Assembly: GCF_035594125.1 (NCBI RefSeq)
Contig: NC_087156.1
Span: 16,515,497-16,579,496 of the forward strand
Length of the DNA stretch: 64,000 bases
Origin: Scylla paramamosain
Lineage: Eukaryota; Arthropoda; Malacostraca; Decapoda; Portunidae
Direction: 5' to 3'
Made by a program: the position numbers and the translations under genes. The notes under the pieces were generated by a model. The model saw only the letters and a program-made list of their open reading frames with translations, did not search any database and was not told the DNA's origin. This document shows positions 15,826 through 29,298 of the stretch, one piece after another (the stretch's first letter is position 1; every line of letters starts with the position of its first letter).

Positions 15826-15907
15826 CCATTCCGCCCCGCCACAGCCCCGCCCCACCACAGCCCCGCCCCATCACGGCACCGCCCCTCCCCGCCCCGCCCC
15901 GCCACGC
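15826..15907. repeat. CCCCGCC minisatellite (GC-box array)
   Basis: About eight copies of a CCCCGCC core with 'ccacag'-type spacers, giving a short, extremely GC-rich tandem array whose unit equals the Sp1/KLF-type GC box. No TATA box, initiator or exon was identified next to it, so promoter function is unsupported. Confidence 0.7.
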
Positions 15908-16002
15908 CTCTTAGAGAAGACATGAGGCGTTCCGAAATATACGAGGTCGTGAAGATGAGGGAAGTAATTACTAATTGGATAGGGAGAACGAGGTGGAAAT
16001 GA

Positions 16003-16005
<3 letters not shown>

Positions 16006-16080
<75 letters not shown>

Positions 16081-16126
16081 TATATGAATTTATGGCCTAA
16101 AACTTCCACTCCTCACCATTACGTAG

Positions 16127-16198
<72 letters not shown>
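16006..16198. repeat. Inverted pair (GA)n ... (TC)n
   Basis: (GA)n at 16006-16077 and (TC)n at 16131-16198 are complementary across about 53 bp, so they could form a long hairpin or triplex-prone structure. Confidence 0.93.
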
Positions 16199-16201
<3 letters not shown>

Positions 16202-16320
16202 TTAAACACCCTTATGGAAAGTACTGGTCTTTTTTCTTTTTTTTCCATTACGTCTTCATTTCATCATAATTTTTAGAGCCAAAACTTTCCTTTCTAATTA
16301 ATATGCAACTTCATCTTCAT

Positions 16321-17000
16321 TCGCACACACACACACACACACACACACACCTGTCTAGTCTGCATCCCTTCTTTTGCGCACGTGTCTTCTTCATCTGCAT
16401 CTCCTTTTATCAGTTTTTTTTTTATCCCTTTGTCCTTTCCTTTCTCTGTTGCTTCTCGCTTCCTCCTCTCTCACCCTTTCCTTTGCATCCTCACCATTCT
16501 TGCTCTCTTTCATTTTTTTTTTGGTCTTTCTCTTCCTTTCTCTCATTCTCTCTCTCCATTCTGTCCTCAGCCCCCTCACCTTGTCTTCGTCGGTCGGGGA
16601 AGAGGTAGGCTAGATGATGAGGTACACAGGGCACATTCAAGGTGGTTAGGTTCACAGGGCCGCCGCTGTCTCATAATTAGGGAAATAGAGGAGGTGGGCC
16701 TTTGCCTCTCACTGTCAAACGCAGGTCCCTCGCTCCTTTCTATGATGTCACTGGCGTCTGTCATTAGTTTTCCCCAGTGTGTGTTCATTTACTCGTATTT
16801 CGTGGAGTGTTATGAAATTTCTCGTTCCCCTCCTCTCTCTTTTCTGTTTTTTTTATCGTAAGGTGTTTTTCCACGTTGTTTTTATTTACTATCGTGAGAC
16901 CTTTTTTTTTTTTTTTTCTATTTTTTCTCCCTTTCGAGTGCGTGATGTTTTTTTCTGACTCGTATTCTTTTTTTCCTCTGTCTCTCGTTTCACTTTTATG
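16321..17000. other. Short (AC)n and pyrimidine-rich block
   Basis: (AC)n at 16324-16350, then a T/C-rich stretch with many T-runs to about 17000. The overlapping 100-160 codon frames are T/C composition artefacts with no domain. Confidence 0.6.
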
Positions 17001-17081
17001 TATTTTCAGCGAGTTTAAAAGTTCTTATTAGGTATAGGTGATGGGAAATGAAAGGTTCTATTGTGCTGTCTGTCTGTGTAT

Positions 17082-17086
<5 letters not shown>

Positions 17087-17164
<78 letters not shown>

Positions 17165-17318
17165 TGTCGTCTATCCCTCTCCTCCCTCACTTCCCCATTC
17201 ACTATTTTTCTTCCCTTCGCCCTCGTTTCGTCATTCACGGTACTCAGCTGCTCTTTGTGCGACACACGTCCGTCGACATAACAGCTCACCTCGCTCGCCT
17301 CAATCACAGCTCACAGCG

Positions 17319-17373
<55 letters not shown>
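17087..17373. repeat. (TC)n and (AC)n arrays
   Basis: (TC)n at 17087-17161 and (AC)n at 17321-17373, the latter followed by a short alternating GCGCGC stretch (Z-DNA-type composition). Confidence 0.95.
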
Positions 17374-17377
<4 letters not shown>

Positions 17378-17503
17378 CGCGCGCGTGTACAATATTGTAG
17401 CATTTATGAAGGAAATAACACGTACACATTTCACATTTCCACCATGAATTCAATATACTCAGCACACCAGCACAACAAAGTAAAGTAGTAACTGTACACA
17501 CAT

Positions 17504-17552
17504 ACACACAACAACTACAACAACAACAACAACTACAACAACAACAACAACA
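17504..17552. repeat. (CAA)n array
   Basis: About 15 CAA-type units with two 'cta' variants. It lies 50 bp left of the perfect hairpin. Confidence 0.85.
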
Positions 17553-17603
17553 GGAGATCATCAGCACAACACAACAGAGAGCACAGCAACAGTCACACTC
17601 TCT

Positions 17604-17632
17604 GTACATACACTCTTTCAGAGTGTATGTAC
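17604..17632. other. Perfect inverted repeat, 13-bp arms, 3-nt loop
   Basis: Arms at 17604-17616 and 17620-17632 are exact reverse complements around a TTC loop. No T-run follows, and it does not match a tRNA or a histone-type stem-loop. Function unknown. Confidence 0.9.
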
Positions 17633-17639
17633 ACCACCA

Positions 17640-19252
17640 GGAACGCGACGGGAATAAACACAAACAGAGGCAACGCATAAACATAGATAACACTGAACCT
17701 TCCTGGCTTATAAGATTACGCTAATGGGCAAGACTACGATGATATTCCCAATACTGTTCACCTAAATTTCAGCAAATCACCTAACTAAAAGCAAAAAAAA
17801 AAAAAGAAAGAGAAAAGCGAGGGATGGAAAAGGGAAACGTCATCAAAGAGAAGTGGACAACACAGGAATGGGGAGGAGGACGCTGCAGGAAGTGAGCTGG
17901 GACGACACGAGTAGGAATGGGAGGAGGGGAGGAGAGAGGAACACGGAGAGAGGAAGGAAGGGGAGTGTGGCGCAGCAGTTAGGGCTCAAGGGAGGAAAGT
18001 GCGGAGAGGCAGGATCAGGAAGGAGGGGCAAGAAAGGCAGCATCATCACAATCTACATTACAATGGTCGCTTCTCGTCAGCCAGACAGTCACACAGCCAG
18101 TCCAAGACCCAAGACATTCTCCCCTGAAGCTTGTGGAAGGTGGAGGCGGGCTATCCAAGTCTCATTCCACGCTCCCATTAACTTCTTAGTCAGAGTCGCA
18201 GTTTTTGGCTCTTCCGTGCTTTCCCTCTTAGTGTAAGCTTGCATGAGTATTTTACGATCACTGGTATCATGTCCTCTCCCTTTATGCTCCCTCTTTATCC
18301 CTTTCCTGTCAGTTTGAGGGCCAGGAACAAAAGCATGGTGGTGTAGTTTTAGAGAAGAAGGTCGTTTCATCGTCACACCGCAGCCTGCAGCACGACAGAG
18401 ACAGGCGCCCACTACCCGGAGCTGCAACATTAGGTTACGGCGGACACAAAGGCACGGCGGAGGCAGTTCTTGGGGTCTTGATGAGAGGCTCTCAGCCCTG
18501 CCACCCCGCCTGCTGCACCTCGCCCACTGTCATTATTTAGATTGTTCCTCTTGCCCCCGCCAGGAGAGTACCAGCCTGCATAATGGTAGTGCTGCGTTAT
18601 GATAATACAGAAAGGTAAAAGTGAGAGAATGGAAGTGTGTGCGGCGGCGGGAGGGCGGGCGGACAAGCGTCTGTTCGGTTGTGTCTTGCCGCACCGTACT
18701 TAAGAGGATGCTGCAGTACACTGTAGAGACGGCCATTACCAGTGCAAGTCTCCCAAAAACGCGGCACTCAAGCATAAACGTGGAGGAGAAGGAAAAACTG
18801 CTCTTCGTAAATGTAGATGCTATGTATTTGGCAGGACAGTGAGATAGATAAAGGCCAAGAATTTTTACTGAGGAGGCCTATAATGGAGAGACGAGTTTTG
18901 ATACCCCCTGGAATAGACAGACGAGCTGACAGACATGAATGGAGAACTTTTTGAAGATCCTTGTCCTGCAGAGAAATCATAAAGACGTGATGGTGAGAAT
19001 GATACCTGTTTCAGAAGGTGCTCTCAGCTGGCTTAAGGTAATATTACATTTCATATAATTTTCAGGTCTTAGCTTTCTTCACCTGCTCCACTAATTATTC
19101 CTCTCTGACAACCTCCTCCTCAGACGCCAGGTGGTCGAGGGGAGGAGGAATCACCTTTGTCTTCGAATCTCAGGGTGAAAAATGCACAAAACATCTCGGT
19201 TATTACTTAGAAGTTTTGCGATCACGGTTGGAAGAGCAGAAGCAGGACGACC

Positions 19253-19254
<2 letters not shown>
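17640..19254. other. Unique non-coding block
   Basis: About 1.6 kb with an AGGA-rich purine patch (about 17860-18040) and CpG-containing unique sequence (about 18050-18800). Several frames of 70-127 codons exist on both strands but none has a recognisable domain. Confidence 0.55.
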
Positions 19255-19437
<183 letters not shown>

Positions 19438-19744
19438 GTACTCTCTCTCACGTACTGAACAAGCCTCGCCACTCAGAGCCTCCAAGCGCCAATTACTACT
19501 TTGCACGGCTTGCGGCATTGTGTTAGCGGACTCGTGACAGCTGGTATAGTCTAGTGTTGGCCTGGCTTTGTGTCACTGGCTAAAACTTTCCGTCAGCGTG
19601 CGTCGGAGAGTGTCAGATTGTCACACTGATTCAAGAACGTAAGAACATGTAACTGCAAAAGACAAGTTGAAATATACGAGTGTGAGAGTTTTATATCTTG
19701 TCCTGGTGTTCGGCATCGTAAGGACAGTGGCATATATTCCTAAA

Positions 19745-19870
19745 TGATTCTCTCTTGTAAGATCTGTTTTCAAAGACTATAAAGATTACTGGTCGTGATT
19801 TCATGGGGTGTTTTTAGCCTATTGAAATGCAGTATTCTTGTTAAACTATCATTAGAATCATGAAAACACA
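19745..19870 (-). repeat. Dispersed repeat family B, inverted copy
   Basis: Its reverse complement matches 43405-43530 in order: 'tttcatgat', then 'tgatagtttaacaagaa', then 'tcaatagg.ctaa', then 'tctttgaaaa'. The opposite orientation shows dispersal rather than tandem growth. Confidence 0.65.
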
Positions 19871-19910
19871 AATGAAGACCTCAACAATCTCCACTAAAAT
19901 CTGTTTGAAG

Positions 19911-20030
19911 TTAAGAACATAAGAGCATAAGAAAATAGGGGAAGCTGCAAGAAAGCACGAGACCTACACGTATAGAAAATGCCTACCTGTTTCCACCTAT
20001 CATAAAATTAGACTCGGAAACGTGTGAGAA
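19911..20030 (+). repeat. Dispersed repeat family D copy
   Basis: Begins with 'aagaacataagagcataag', then 'ggaagctgcaag', 'cctacacg' and a 'cctacct.t.tccacctatcat' stretch, shared in order with 54.88 kb and 63.71 kb. The ACATAAGA-type tandem at one end looks like a simple retroelement tail read on the opposite strand. Confidence 0.7.
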
Positions 20031-20149
20031 TACCATCCTGTGTTCTTTCCTGACATCTCCATTATAGTCATCATCATAAGTAGCTTCTATAGTTCCACTA
20101 CAAGACAAAAACTTCCCTTAACCTTTTTCACTCATGAGCTGCCCGTCTA

Positions 20150-20530
20150 TTTCAGGTCACTCCATTAACGCGATTCGCTGATGCCGTACAGCGTGATCTA
20201 GTCAGACAACCTTTTCATACCGGTACAATTGGAGCCGCTCGTTATCTGAGCTCCATTTACCTGGTGCTCTAGTTACCTGTGTCGCCCCGTGCGGTGTATT
20301 TCAGCATTGATCCTCGCCTGTGCATCGCGCGGACGGAAACGCGTTACACCCAATCCTCGGGAAGCGCGGCGTTGTTATCGGTATAATAATTATTCCGAAT
20401 AAAATTGCGTCGCATCACGTTTCCGAAGCTGTAATTCACTTTTATCGCGAGTATTAAACCGTAAACATCTGCCGCGCTGCCATTAAAACCTCGGGGACAA
20501 TATTTCGGTCAAAAACAATAGGTGTTGTGC
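20150..20530. promoter_or_regulatory. Candidate conserved non-coding / enhancer block
   Basis: About 380 bp free of simple repeats, with many CpGs and a forkhead-type GTAAACA motif next to TTTATCGCGAG. It also has several ATTA/TAAT cores, including ATAATAATTATT, and CCATTAAAAC. The texture differs sharply from the flanks. This is motif-based inference only. Confidence 0.3.
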
Positions 20531-20843
20531 CACATATGCAAAAAAAACACCGATGCTTTGATATGCCGGAGTATTGTCAGCTCTACATTAAATGGGTCAA
20601 CATGTGTCTAGCTAAGCATACGAGTCCACTCCATCCCCACTCCACTCCACTCCGGCCAGCCAGGCAGCGGCAAGGGACATGGGTTTGTTGTGCGGCTGAA
20701 ATGTTGGAAAGGTTTAATGAGTTTTATAACAGATGTGGAGGCCTACGTGGAAGTTAAACATTTACATTAACTTTTACGTAGGCTAACAAACTATGTTATT
20801 TCAAAGTGAATTATAGTCGTAGTCTACCTGAAAAGCCATCACG

Positions 20844-20850
<7 letters not shown>

Positions 20851-20931
<81 letters not shown>

Positions 20932-20971
20932 TGTGTGTGTATTTTGCTATTCACCACTCACAACGCCACGC

Positions 20972-21010
<39 letters not shown>
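20851..21010. repeat. (GT)n and short (GA)n
   Basis: (GT)n at 20851-20940 with one 'at' interruption, and (GA)n at 20973-21010 with one 'aa' interruption. Confidence 0.95.
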
Positions 21011-21160
21011 CTCCTGGTGACTCACTATTTATTTATCTTTTTAAATGGAAATGAACACAAACCTTGAAATAAAATGTAAAAAAAATATATGCAAATAGGA
21101 AGAGGAAATTTTTATATGCTACTCCATAAAGGCTGACTCATCCTGCATTTACATGTGGAG

Positions 21161-21301
<141 letters not shown>

Positions 21302-21418
21302 AAGGTCACCACCAAAGCCAAGGCAACAGAGTGTAACAAAACAGAAAATGGAATGCATCGGATATAAGAGAAACGAGGAAATGAGACAAAAAAAAAGAAA
21401 GAAAAATCCTTTGCCGGT

Positions 21419-21421
<3 letters not shown>

Positions 21422-21507
<86 letters not shown>

Positions 21508-21665
21508 ACACGGATTTCCAGCACAAGGTATAATAATTTTAATTGAGCGACAAAAACAGTAGGAAAGTGAAGTAAATGACGCAGAGAAACAATGAGAGCA
21601 ACACAAGACAAGGAAAGCAACAAAATGCAATTCACATCGGAAGAAAGGATCACAATATCAAAACT

Positions 21666-21729
<64 letters not shown>
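21422..21729. repeat. (GA)n and (CT)n arrays, inverted
   Basis: (GA)n at 21422-21504 and (CT)n at about 21676-21729 on the same strand, about 170 bp apart. The long minus-strand frame through this area is an artefact. Confidence 0.95.
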
Positions 21730-21732
<3 letters not shown>

Positions 21733-23055
21733 GCATGCTGCGTTTTAATGGCGGCAGGAATGATGTCTCCTGGCTTTGTTATTATGGACTTTATGGCGCC
21801 ATGACGAAAGAGAGAGGCGAGAAAGGCGGTGGCGGCAGCATGTGTGAGGCGGCGTGGTGACTGAGGGCGGCCGGTGCAGCAGACGTGCCTTGCAACACAG
21901 CACAGCACGCGACAGCACAGCGTTGTTTCATGGCGATGTTGTTTATCACGACCAGGGGAAAGATAAGAGCAAGTGTCCTAGTTAGCGGGATATGTAGTAT
22001 GATCAGTCTTCAAAGGATGTAAAGCGCAATAGCTACTCGTTTTATATTGTCTTCTTTTGTCGACCCATAATCTATTGACCACAGATATTAATATACATAC
22101 GTTACATGCTAAGAAATGTCTGGTAATATTAACACTTAGTAATCATTCGCTATGTATAAGGTTAATGTAATGTGTAATCTCGTCATTTCTGCCTCTCAAT
22201 CGTCTAGAATTATCTGGAATGCTCTGCTTATTCTCACTCCGCATCCCTCCCTGACTTGGACTCCCTGATGAGGCGATATTGTGACATTGTCAGGTTCGCC
22301 TCACGAACAGAATTACCACAATTTTTTGTTTATCTGCATGCCTTTGTATATGTAATAAGCCGCGCAGTGGATAACCTGACACAGTTTATTTCTTCCTTCC
22401 TTGGCGTTACTGGATTACATTTGTTTTACATGTCAGGTAGACCTGACAAGGTTAAAAAAAAAAAAAAACATTAAAAAAAGGCCACTCATCCTGCTGCTCC
22501 CAAAGTGTCAAAGAAATTCAAATAACAATAAATTTTAAACAATTTAGTATCGTGGATGTATTGATCTTTTTTTCTTTTTTGACACGAAGTCGTAGGATGA
22601 AGACAGAAAAAAAAAGGAGATGCAAAATTTACCAGTGTGTGGATCTAATAAATAAGAAAGAAAAAATTTATACGCTGAAGCAAACTTTCGCAGCTTATCT
22701 TTTCATCGACCAGACCAGAGCTTAAGGATTCACGCCGTAAATAACCAGGCACGGACGCAAGGTGGCGGCGAATGAGTCCCTTCTCTAGCATGACTCGGCT
22801 CTCCCTTAGGAAGTTCGGGAAGAAAAAGGGGAGGAGGTAACGTCGCTCTTGTTGGCCCGGGCGGCGCAGGGTCGTAAGGAGAGCGCCAGGGGGACATAAT
22901 ATCATGCAAATTGACGGTGATAGACTCCAGGCGCGGATAACAACATTATTGAGCCACCCGTGACCTTCCTTTCATCCTTGACCATCCAGCCAACCATAGC
23001 CGGCCTGTCAACCTGCCTGTCAACCATCCAGCTATCCAGTTGACTTTCAAACCTA
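21730..23055. other. Unique non-coding block
   Basis: Mixed sequence with a CpG-containing part at about 22680-22930 that includes an ATGCAAAT octamer (22904-22911). Poly-A and T runs occur at about 22455-22620. No gene recognised. Confidence 0.5.
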
Positions 23056-23480
23056 TCGCAGGTCCGCCTAACCATTATTGCTACTACAATACCACATCAT
23101 CAGTATGTATTTACTATCCAGAGATCGTATTAATAGTTCCATCATGATTAGCACACCAGATCTTCACTACCACCAGTACCATTACGCTACATCACCATCA
23201 TCACCACGTCACATAATCACCATTACTACTAACAAGCTATTCCATCCATAGTTTCACCACCACTAAGATTATTACCACTACACCATTCACCACCACCACC
23301 ATCACCACCACACCACTTCCATATCACCAGCCTCTATAATTCCACTGAAAGACAAAACCCACCCTTAGCCCTCTCCACCCACATCCCTCTGACATCCATC
23401 TATTCCGGCCCTTCCTGACAAAACCACCACCACCACCACTACCACCACCAGCACCCATCAGGTCCCCATACCCGGTCACC
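23056..23480. repeat. Degenerate ACC/ATC-rich tract
   Basis: G-poor top strand made of CACCAC, CATCAC, TACCAC and similar triplets, comparable with 2460-2800. It looks like an old, heavily mutated triplet array. Confidence 0.65.
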
Positions 23481-23747
23481 CTAGCACTGGAAACACAATC
23501 TAATTATCCACCACAGTGATTTACGTCCTATTAAAGACTTCCGCCACAAGCAGGGAAGACGAATCCCTTAATCTACATCTTCCTGGGGCGTTCATCTCCG
23601 CCGCCCCGCCCTTTACGAGACACAAGATGCAGCCTCCGAAACACGCACGAGAGAAATGCAGGACTTAACACGAAACTCGACCTAGATTGTGTTACTGCTA
23701 ATGACTTATATGAATATAGTAGGGCAGTAAACATGCGTACGTGGTGG

Positions 23748-24125
<378 letters not shown>

Positions 24126-24379
24126 AGGGAGGGTCCGGGGTAGATAATTGTTTCCTGGATATTAAAATGACTGCGAATGGTAAATTACCCTAAAAACGTT
24201 TGATTCAATAGAAAGTGGAGCCGTGAATTGTCCCGTGAAAGAAAGGAAGTGGAGGTCGATGTCACAGCCACGGCCGCGTGACGACCGTAACAAACGATGA
24301 CGACGACCTGCAGCTTGCTCCTGGTGGCGACGCACGCGGAGAGGGTCTCGTCTTCAGGTCTTAGGAGGTTTATAATTAC

Positions 24380-24584
24380 TGTGTTGCTACTACTGCTGCT
24401 ACTGCTACTGCTACTGCTACTGCTGCTGCTGCTACTACTGCCACTATTACTATTTTAACGTCATTACAATCATCACTACTGTTACTTCGTTACTGTCACT
24501 GCTACTGTTCCTGCTACTACTACTATTACTAGCACCATTGCTATTACTTCACTACTGCTACTGTAGCTGCTGCTGTTATTGTTT

Positions 24585-24626
<42 letters not shown>

Positions 24627-24662
24627 ACTACTACTACTACTTCTACTATTACTACTACTACA

Positions 24663-24698
<36 letters not shown>

Positions 24699-24723
24699 GC
24701 TACTAGTACTATTACTACTACTC

Positions 24724-24766
<43 letters not shown>

Positions 24767-24802
24767 CACTATCACTACTACCAGAGGACACACATAATGA
24801 AA

Positions 24803-24849
<47 letters not shown>

Positions 24850-24867
24850 CTCTCTCTCTCTCTCTCT
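24380..24867. repeat. Long (CTA)n-type triplet array, then (CT)n
   Basis: About 400 bp of CTA/CTG units with scattered variants, then interrupted (CT)n at 24808-24867. The poly-Leu, poly-Thr, poly-Val and poly-Tyr frames are artefacts. Confidence 0.93.
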
Positions 24868-25756
24868 ACTCATCACCATGGAAGTGCTAAGTTAAAATGA
24901 CTTACAAATAGTTAAACAGAATAAACTTGAAGCTCTAAGAAGGAAACCATCATCAAAAGACTTTCTACATTTTTTTCTTTTTTTTTTTTTTTACTCCTCC
25001 TTGGCGGCACCGTAACATCATGCCTTCCCTCTACCTTCCCCTCTCCTGCTTGAACATTTCCACCACCAGCTAAAAGGACTTGAAACGTTCCCTTAAAGAC
25101 CTAATCTCAAGAACCGCCTGCAGAATTATGATGGAGTATTCTCAAAGTCCCAAAGTTTTATATGTAAATGAGATGCTAATACATTTTCTTTGCCTCCCTT
25201 GCCTCCCTCTCTCCCTTCCACTGCTCTCTCTCCTTCCCTCCCTCCCTTCCTCCCTTCCTTCCTCCCTCCCTCCCTCCCTCCAAAGCCAAGCAAGGGAACG
25301 TTGCCTCAGAGCTCACTTAGTATTTTTTTTACGTGCAAATTTGCTGGAGGAAAACCTTTGATTCTCAAGGTATAATCTGTATTCAGTAAGTCAGGGCGAG
25401 TCTGGGCTGAGAGCACGGCTGGAAGAGGCGGCAGAGAGGTTGGGCGAGACTAGAAAGCGGTGAGAAAGAGCAAGCAAGCACGTAGGGCGGCAGTGAGTGA
25501 GGCAGGGTGAGAGAGGGACGGCAGTAAGAGCAATAGGAGATAAGCAAGTTAAGAACGGGGCCGTAAGTTAGGTTCGAGTGTGGAAGGCGATGTACAGTTA
25601 AGAAGCAAAGGTGGACTGAAGACATGCGCGTGAGAGCAAAAGGAATGAATAGAAGAGATTTCTCAATTTCCACCCAGAATACTGTTTACAAATGGCTTTA
25701 GAACAAAAAAAGAAAGGTCTCTTAGAGGTTTGTGGTTAAAGAAACATGTCAAATTG
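24868..25756. other. Unique block with a CCCT run
   Basis: Contains a T-run at about 24972-24992 and a CCCT/TTCC tract at about 25205-25282, then purine-leaning unique sequence. No gene recognised. Confidence 0.55.
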
Positions 25757-25935
<179 letters not shown>

Positions 25936-26456
25936 ACGTCCTTCTACACAAAATGACAAGCTCAAATTTCCTCATCAATCGTTACTAAGAGCTGAATACC
26001 CGAACGTCAGCCAGTGCACCTTTCCTTCATCCCTCTCCCGTCAGCAGGGTCAGGAGCAAAACGAGTGGTCAGCCCTCCTCAACGACCCAGCGAGCACGTT
26101 CCTCCCTGACCAATAGGCACTAAAGGCAGGAATCACACGTTCCTCGGTAAATCTCCTGACCCGTTCATCTCACTTTCCGCGGGGCCAAATTTCACTTCTA
26201 AACGTTCCATTCGAAAACCAGAATCGGTACCTCACGGATTTTGGCGAGAGAGAGAGAGGGTGGAGGAAAATGAAGAGTGGGAGGGCGGGAGAAAGACGAG
26301 GGAAAGGATAATGTGGAGAAGGAAAAGGAGGAGGAGGAGGAAGAACAGGAGAAAATCTAGTCTCCAATAAAGGCAAGAGACAATGTAGCGAAAGAAATTT
26401 AATTATTGGTATTGTTAGGTATTGTTATTGTACTCTTTCTAATTTCCGGTTCGAGT

Positions 26457-26653
<197 letters not shown>

Positions 26654-26779
26654 GCACACCTGCACACCTGACGAGACAAATCACAGGCATGTTATTAACT
26701 TTAAAAAAGCAGGTGGAAAGTGCGCGGCGCGGGGCTGAGGGCAAAGAACTCTTCAAGGACTTAAACTTTCTTTTCACCT

Positions 26780-27160
26780 GCGCTTAATTAACATACCATG
26801 AGGTAATTCCTCGGCTGCACTTTAAAAATACTTGGAAATATTTGCCTTAACTTGTATCCGACAAAGAGGAAAGTCCGGAAAACTATGCGTGCTGGGAATG
26901 AATTGGTTAAGATTGGAAAGCTGAAAAGCGGTCACATTATAGCTTGGAAATAACTGTAATAATGATCTCCCTCGCCTACGACAAACAGAGCAGAATTAAG
27001 CCGTCTATTTTAATGCTAATTATACCTTAACAAAGCCGTGACATTAAGCAGTGCGTAAAAATCTGAACGAGTGGGGTGTTTTTTGTGTGGCGCGAACTTG
27101 CGAACTTATAACCGTAACTAAAGCGACAATTCCGGCCACTGATCAGGAGGTGAGGACGTG
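26780..27160. promoter_or_regulatory. Candidate conserved non-coding block
   Basis: Repeat-free sequence with evenly mixed composition, containing CTAATTATACC, GGTAATTCC, several TTAA-centred motifs and CpG-containing words. It resembles the 20.15 kb block in texture. No coding frame of note. Confidence 0.22.
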
Positions 27161-27299
27161 ATTCACTTAATGATTCGGTACACGCGACAGTACAATGCTG
27201 CGGTGACTCTCCTGCCTTCCGTCTCCTACTCCGTCTTCATTCCCTTAATTTCGGATAATTATAAAAGGTAAGATAAAGAAATAGAAATATGTAACGTGT

Positions 27300-27545
27300 T
27301 TTTTTCTAGACATCAGAGGTCAATTTACTTTACTACAACGTGATTCTTTTTTGAGGGAATTCTACAATGGTCCTCTCTCCTACTGTGTGGTATGTGCGTC
27401 TTTATGTCTTTATATTTGCAATGTTATACATATTACAAAAAACTACACCTCGTATTTTTAAAGATATCAGAGGCTAGTTTCCTTTATTACTGCATGGCTT
27501 TAATGAACGAATAAAGCAGTCCTTGTTTTACTGGACAGTGCATAA
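27300..27545 (+). repeat. Diverged tandem duplication, period about 154 bp
   Basis: 'gatatcagagg.taatttac.ttactac' type sequence occurs at about 27305 and 27460, each followed by a related but diverged stretch. Confidence 0.45.
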
Positions 27546-27779
27546 CGTGCTCATCAATAAATGCACCAAACTGGTATGAAGATGATGAAAAATTAACCAA
27601 AGAAATAAGACGAACATTTATGGGTGACAAGAGTCAGTAAGCGCACAGATCTTGCCTTGCCGGTGTTGGGGGGGAGTGCAAGTAGTTAATCTTTCCGGAC
27701 AATGGACCAGGATGGGTGCAAGACGTCCCCGGCGTACTATAATACGTAACAGGAACGAGGCAGCGTGTCTGGGTGAGTT

Positions 27780-27850
27780 GTCGTCTCTTGATTGGATCTC
27801 CTTACACTCAATTGATTAGCGGGTGATCTCATCAATTGCCTCGCTTGGGC
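27780..27850. promoter_or_regulatory. Homeodomain-type motif cluster
   Basis: Within about 70 bp are TTGATTGG, CAATTGATTAG and ATCAATTG, that is three TGATT/ATCAA-type cores typical of homeodomain/TALE sites. Motif evidence only. Confidence 0.22.
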
Positions 27851-28594
27851 CGACTATTACCCGAGGCTGTTCCTTCTCCGGGTGACAGGCCGCCGCTGTG
27901 TTACCGGCCCACCTGCCGTTACCAGGCAACCCACGGTCTACGCAGCAACCCGGCGACGCGAGAGTGAGCGACAGGGGACGCGAGTCACGGGGCGCCCCGC
28001 TGGGAGTGGTTACCGAGGTGACAACCTTTCCATTATGAACACCGCCTCCACCACCATCACCACCACATTTTTCCGACTTTTGGAATAACACTGCGTAGTT
28101 CTTTTTGTGCATTACAAAGGAACATAAACGAAGAACAAACAGATCTCTTTAGCCCTTACGATACTTTTTTTTTTTTTTGGTGACAGGCTATACCACGCGT
28201 ATCTAAACAATATGAGAGAACAAGGAAACTGCAGAATGTCACTTGATCTACACAAGGCAACTCCTAAGTAAGGGATGGAATAAAAGGTGTACGTACGGTG
28301 GAAAAGACGGAACAAAACAATGTTTCCCTTCCTATCCTTTGCTCTTCGTGTAGTTTACGGGTATTTTTTTTTTCTTTTCTTCTTTTACAATTCAGCAGAT
28401 ACCCACGTGGCTCACCTAGTACTTGTTCACTTGCCTATGCATCTCCGCACCGCAACAACATGGAAGACTCACCAGAGGGAAAACCCAAGGGTACTACATA
28501 GTACACACTACCACACCGTTTCTTGCACGCTGTACGATACATGTCAGGGATCTGCGGCTCTGAGATATACGACATGCAAAGTCAATTGAAATCC

Positions 28595-28765
28595 GAGCAT
28601 CTTTTCGCTGAAGCTCTAACAGAAAGGTAAGCGCTTGGAGGAGACAAAAATCATCCACAGTTTTTTTTCCTCTCTTTTTTCCTCGAGTCGAGTCTGTGGC
28701 AACAAAACCTAAACTTCTTTTCGCTGAAACGCTCACACAAACGTAAGGTATCAAGGTAAAACATC
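28595..28765 (+). repeat. Tandem duplication, period about 116 bp
   Basis: 'cttttcgctgaa', then 'gctc' and '.aacgtaagg', occurs at 28601 and 28717; T-run plus 'cctc' segments follow each copy. Confidence 0.6.
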
Positions 28766-28979
28766 AGGCGCATTTTTTCTCTTTCTCCTGTGCCTGAATC
28801 ACAGGTGACAAAATGTTAAAATGAACTTACATTAAAAATAATCTGCACTTTTTTTTTCCTCCACAAATTCCATCATTAGTGGCAAGCTGCACGTTTTATC
28901 AGCATAGCCGACACCGCCAGCAAAGGTTTCTGACACAACGTCTGCGAATGAAGGGCGTGGAGTACAGATCCGCGACGCC

Positions 28980-29160
28980 TGGGCAGTGCACGCCTCTCAC
29001 ATCGAATTAATTGCCCTCATTACCTCGACTCATAAATAACCTTCTAAATTATGAGGTGAACTATCTCATTAACGCTTCGAAATTACTCCACACTCACATT
29101 AGATGACCGCTTATTGTTATTACGTAGTACTAATTATAATGTTGTCCTCATTGATCAAAA
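28980..29160. promoter_or_regulatory. ATTA-dense candidate enhancer
   Basis: About nine ATTA/TAAT cores in 175 bp, including AATTAATTG, CATTACC, CATTAACG and ACTAATTATAATG, in repeat-free sequence. Such clusters are typical of homeodomain-bound elements, but AT-rich DNA also produces them. Confidence 0.28.
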
Positions 29161-29232
29161 TAAAACTTGTATAATATGAATAGTTTCCAAATACCTGTGA
29201 GTCTCTTAGCCAGTGTCAGCCCTCACTTCTCA

Positions 29233-29235
<3 letters not shown>

Positions 29236-29297
<62 letters not shown>
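29236..29297. repeat. (TG)n microsatellite
   Basis: About 31 TG units. Confidence 0.97.
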
Positions 29298-29298
<1 letters not shown>

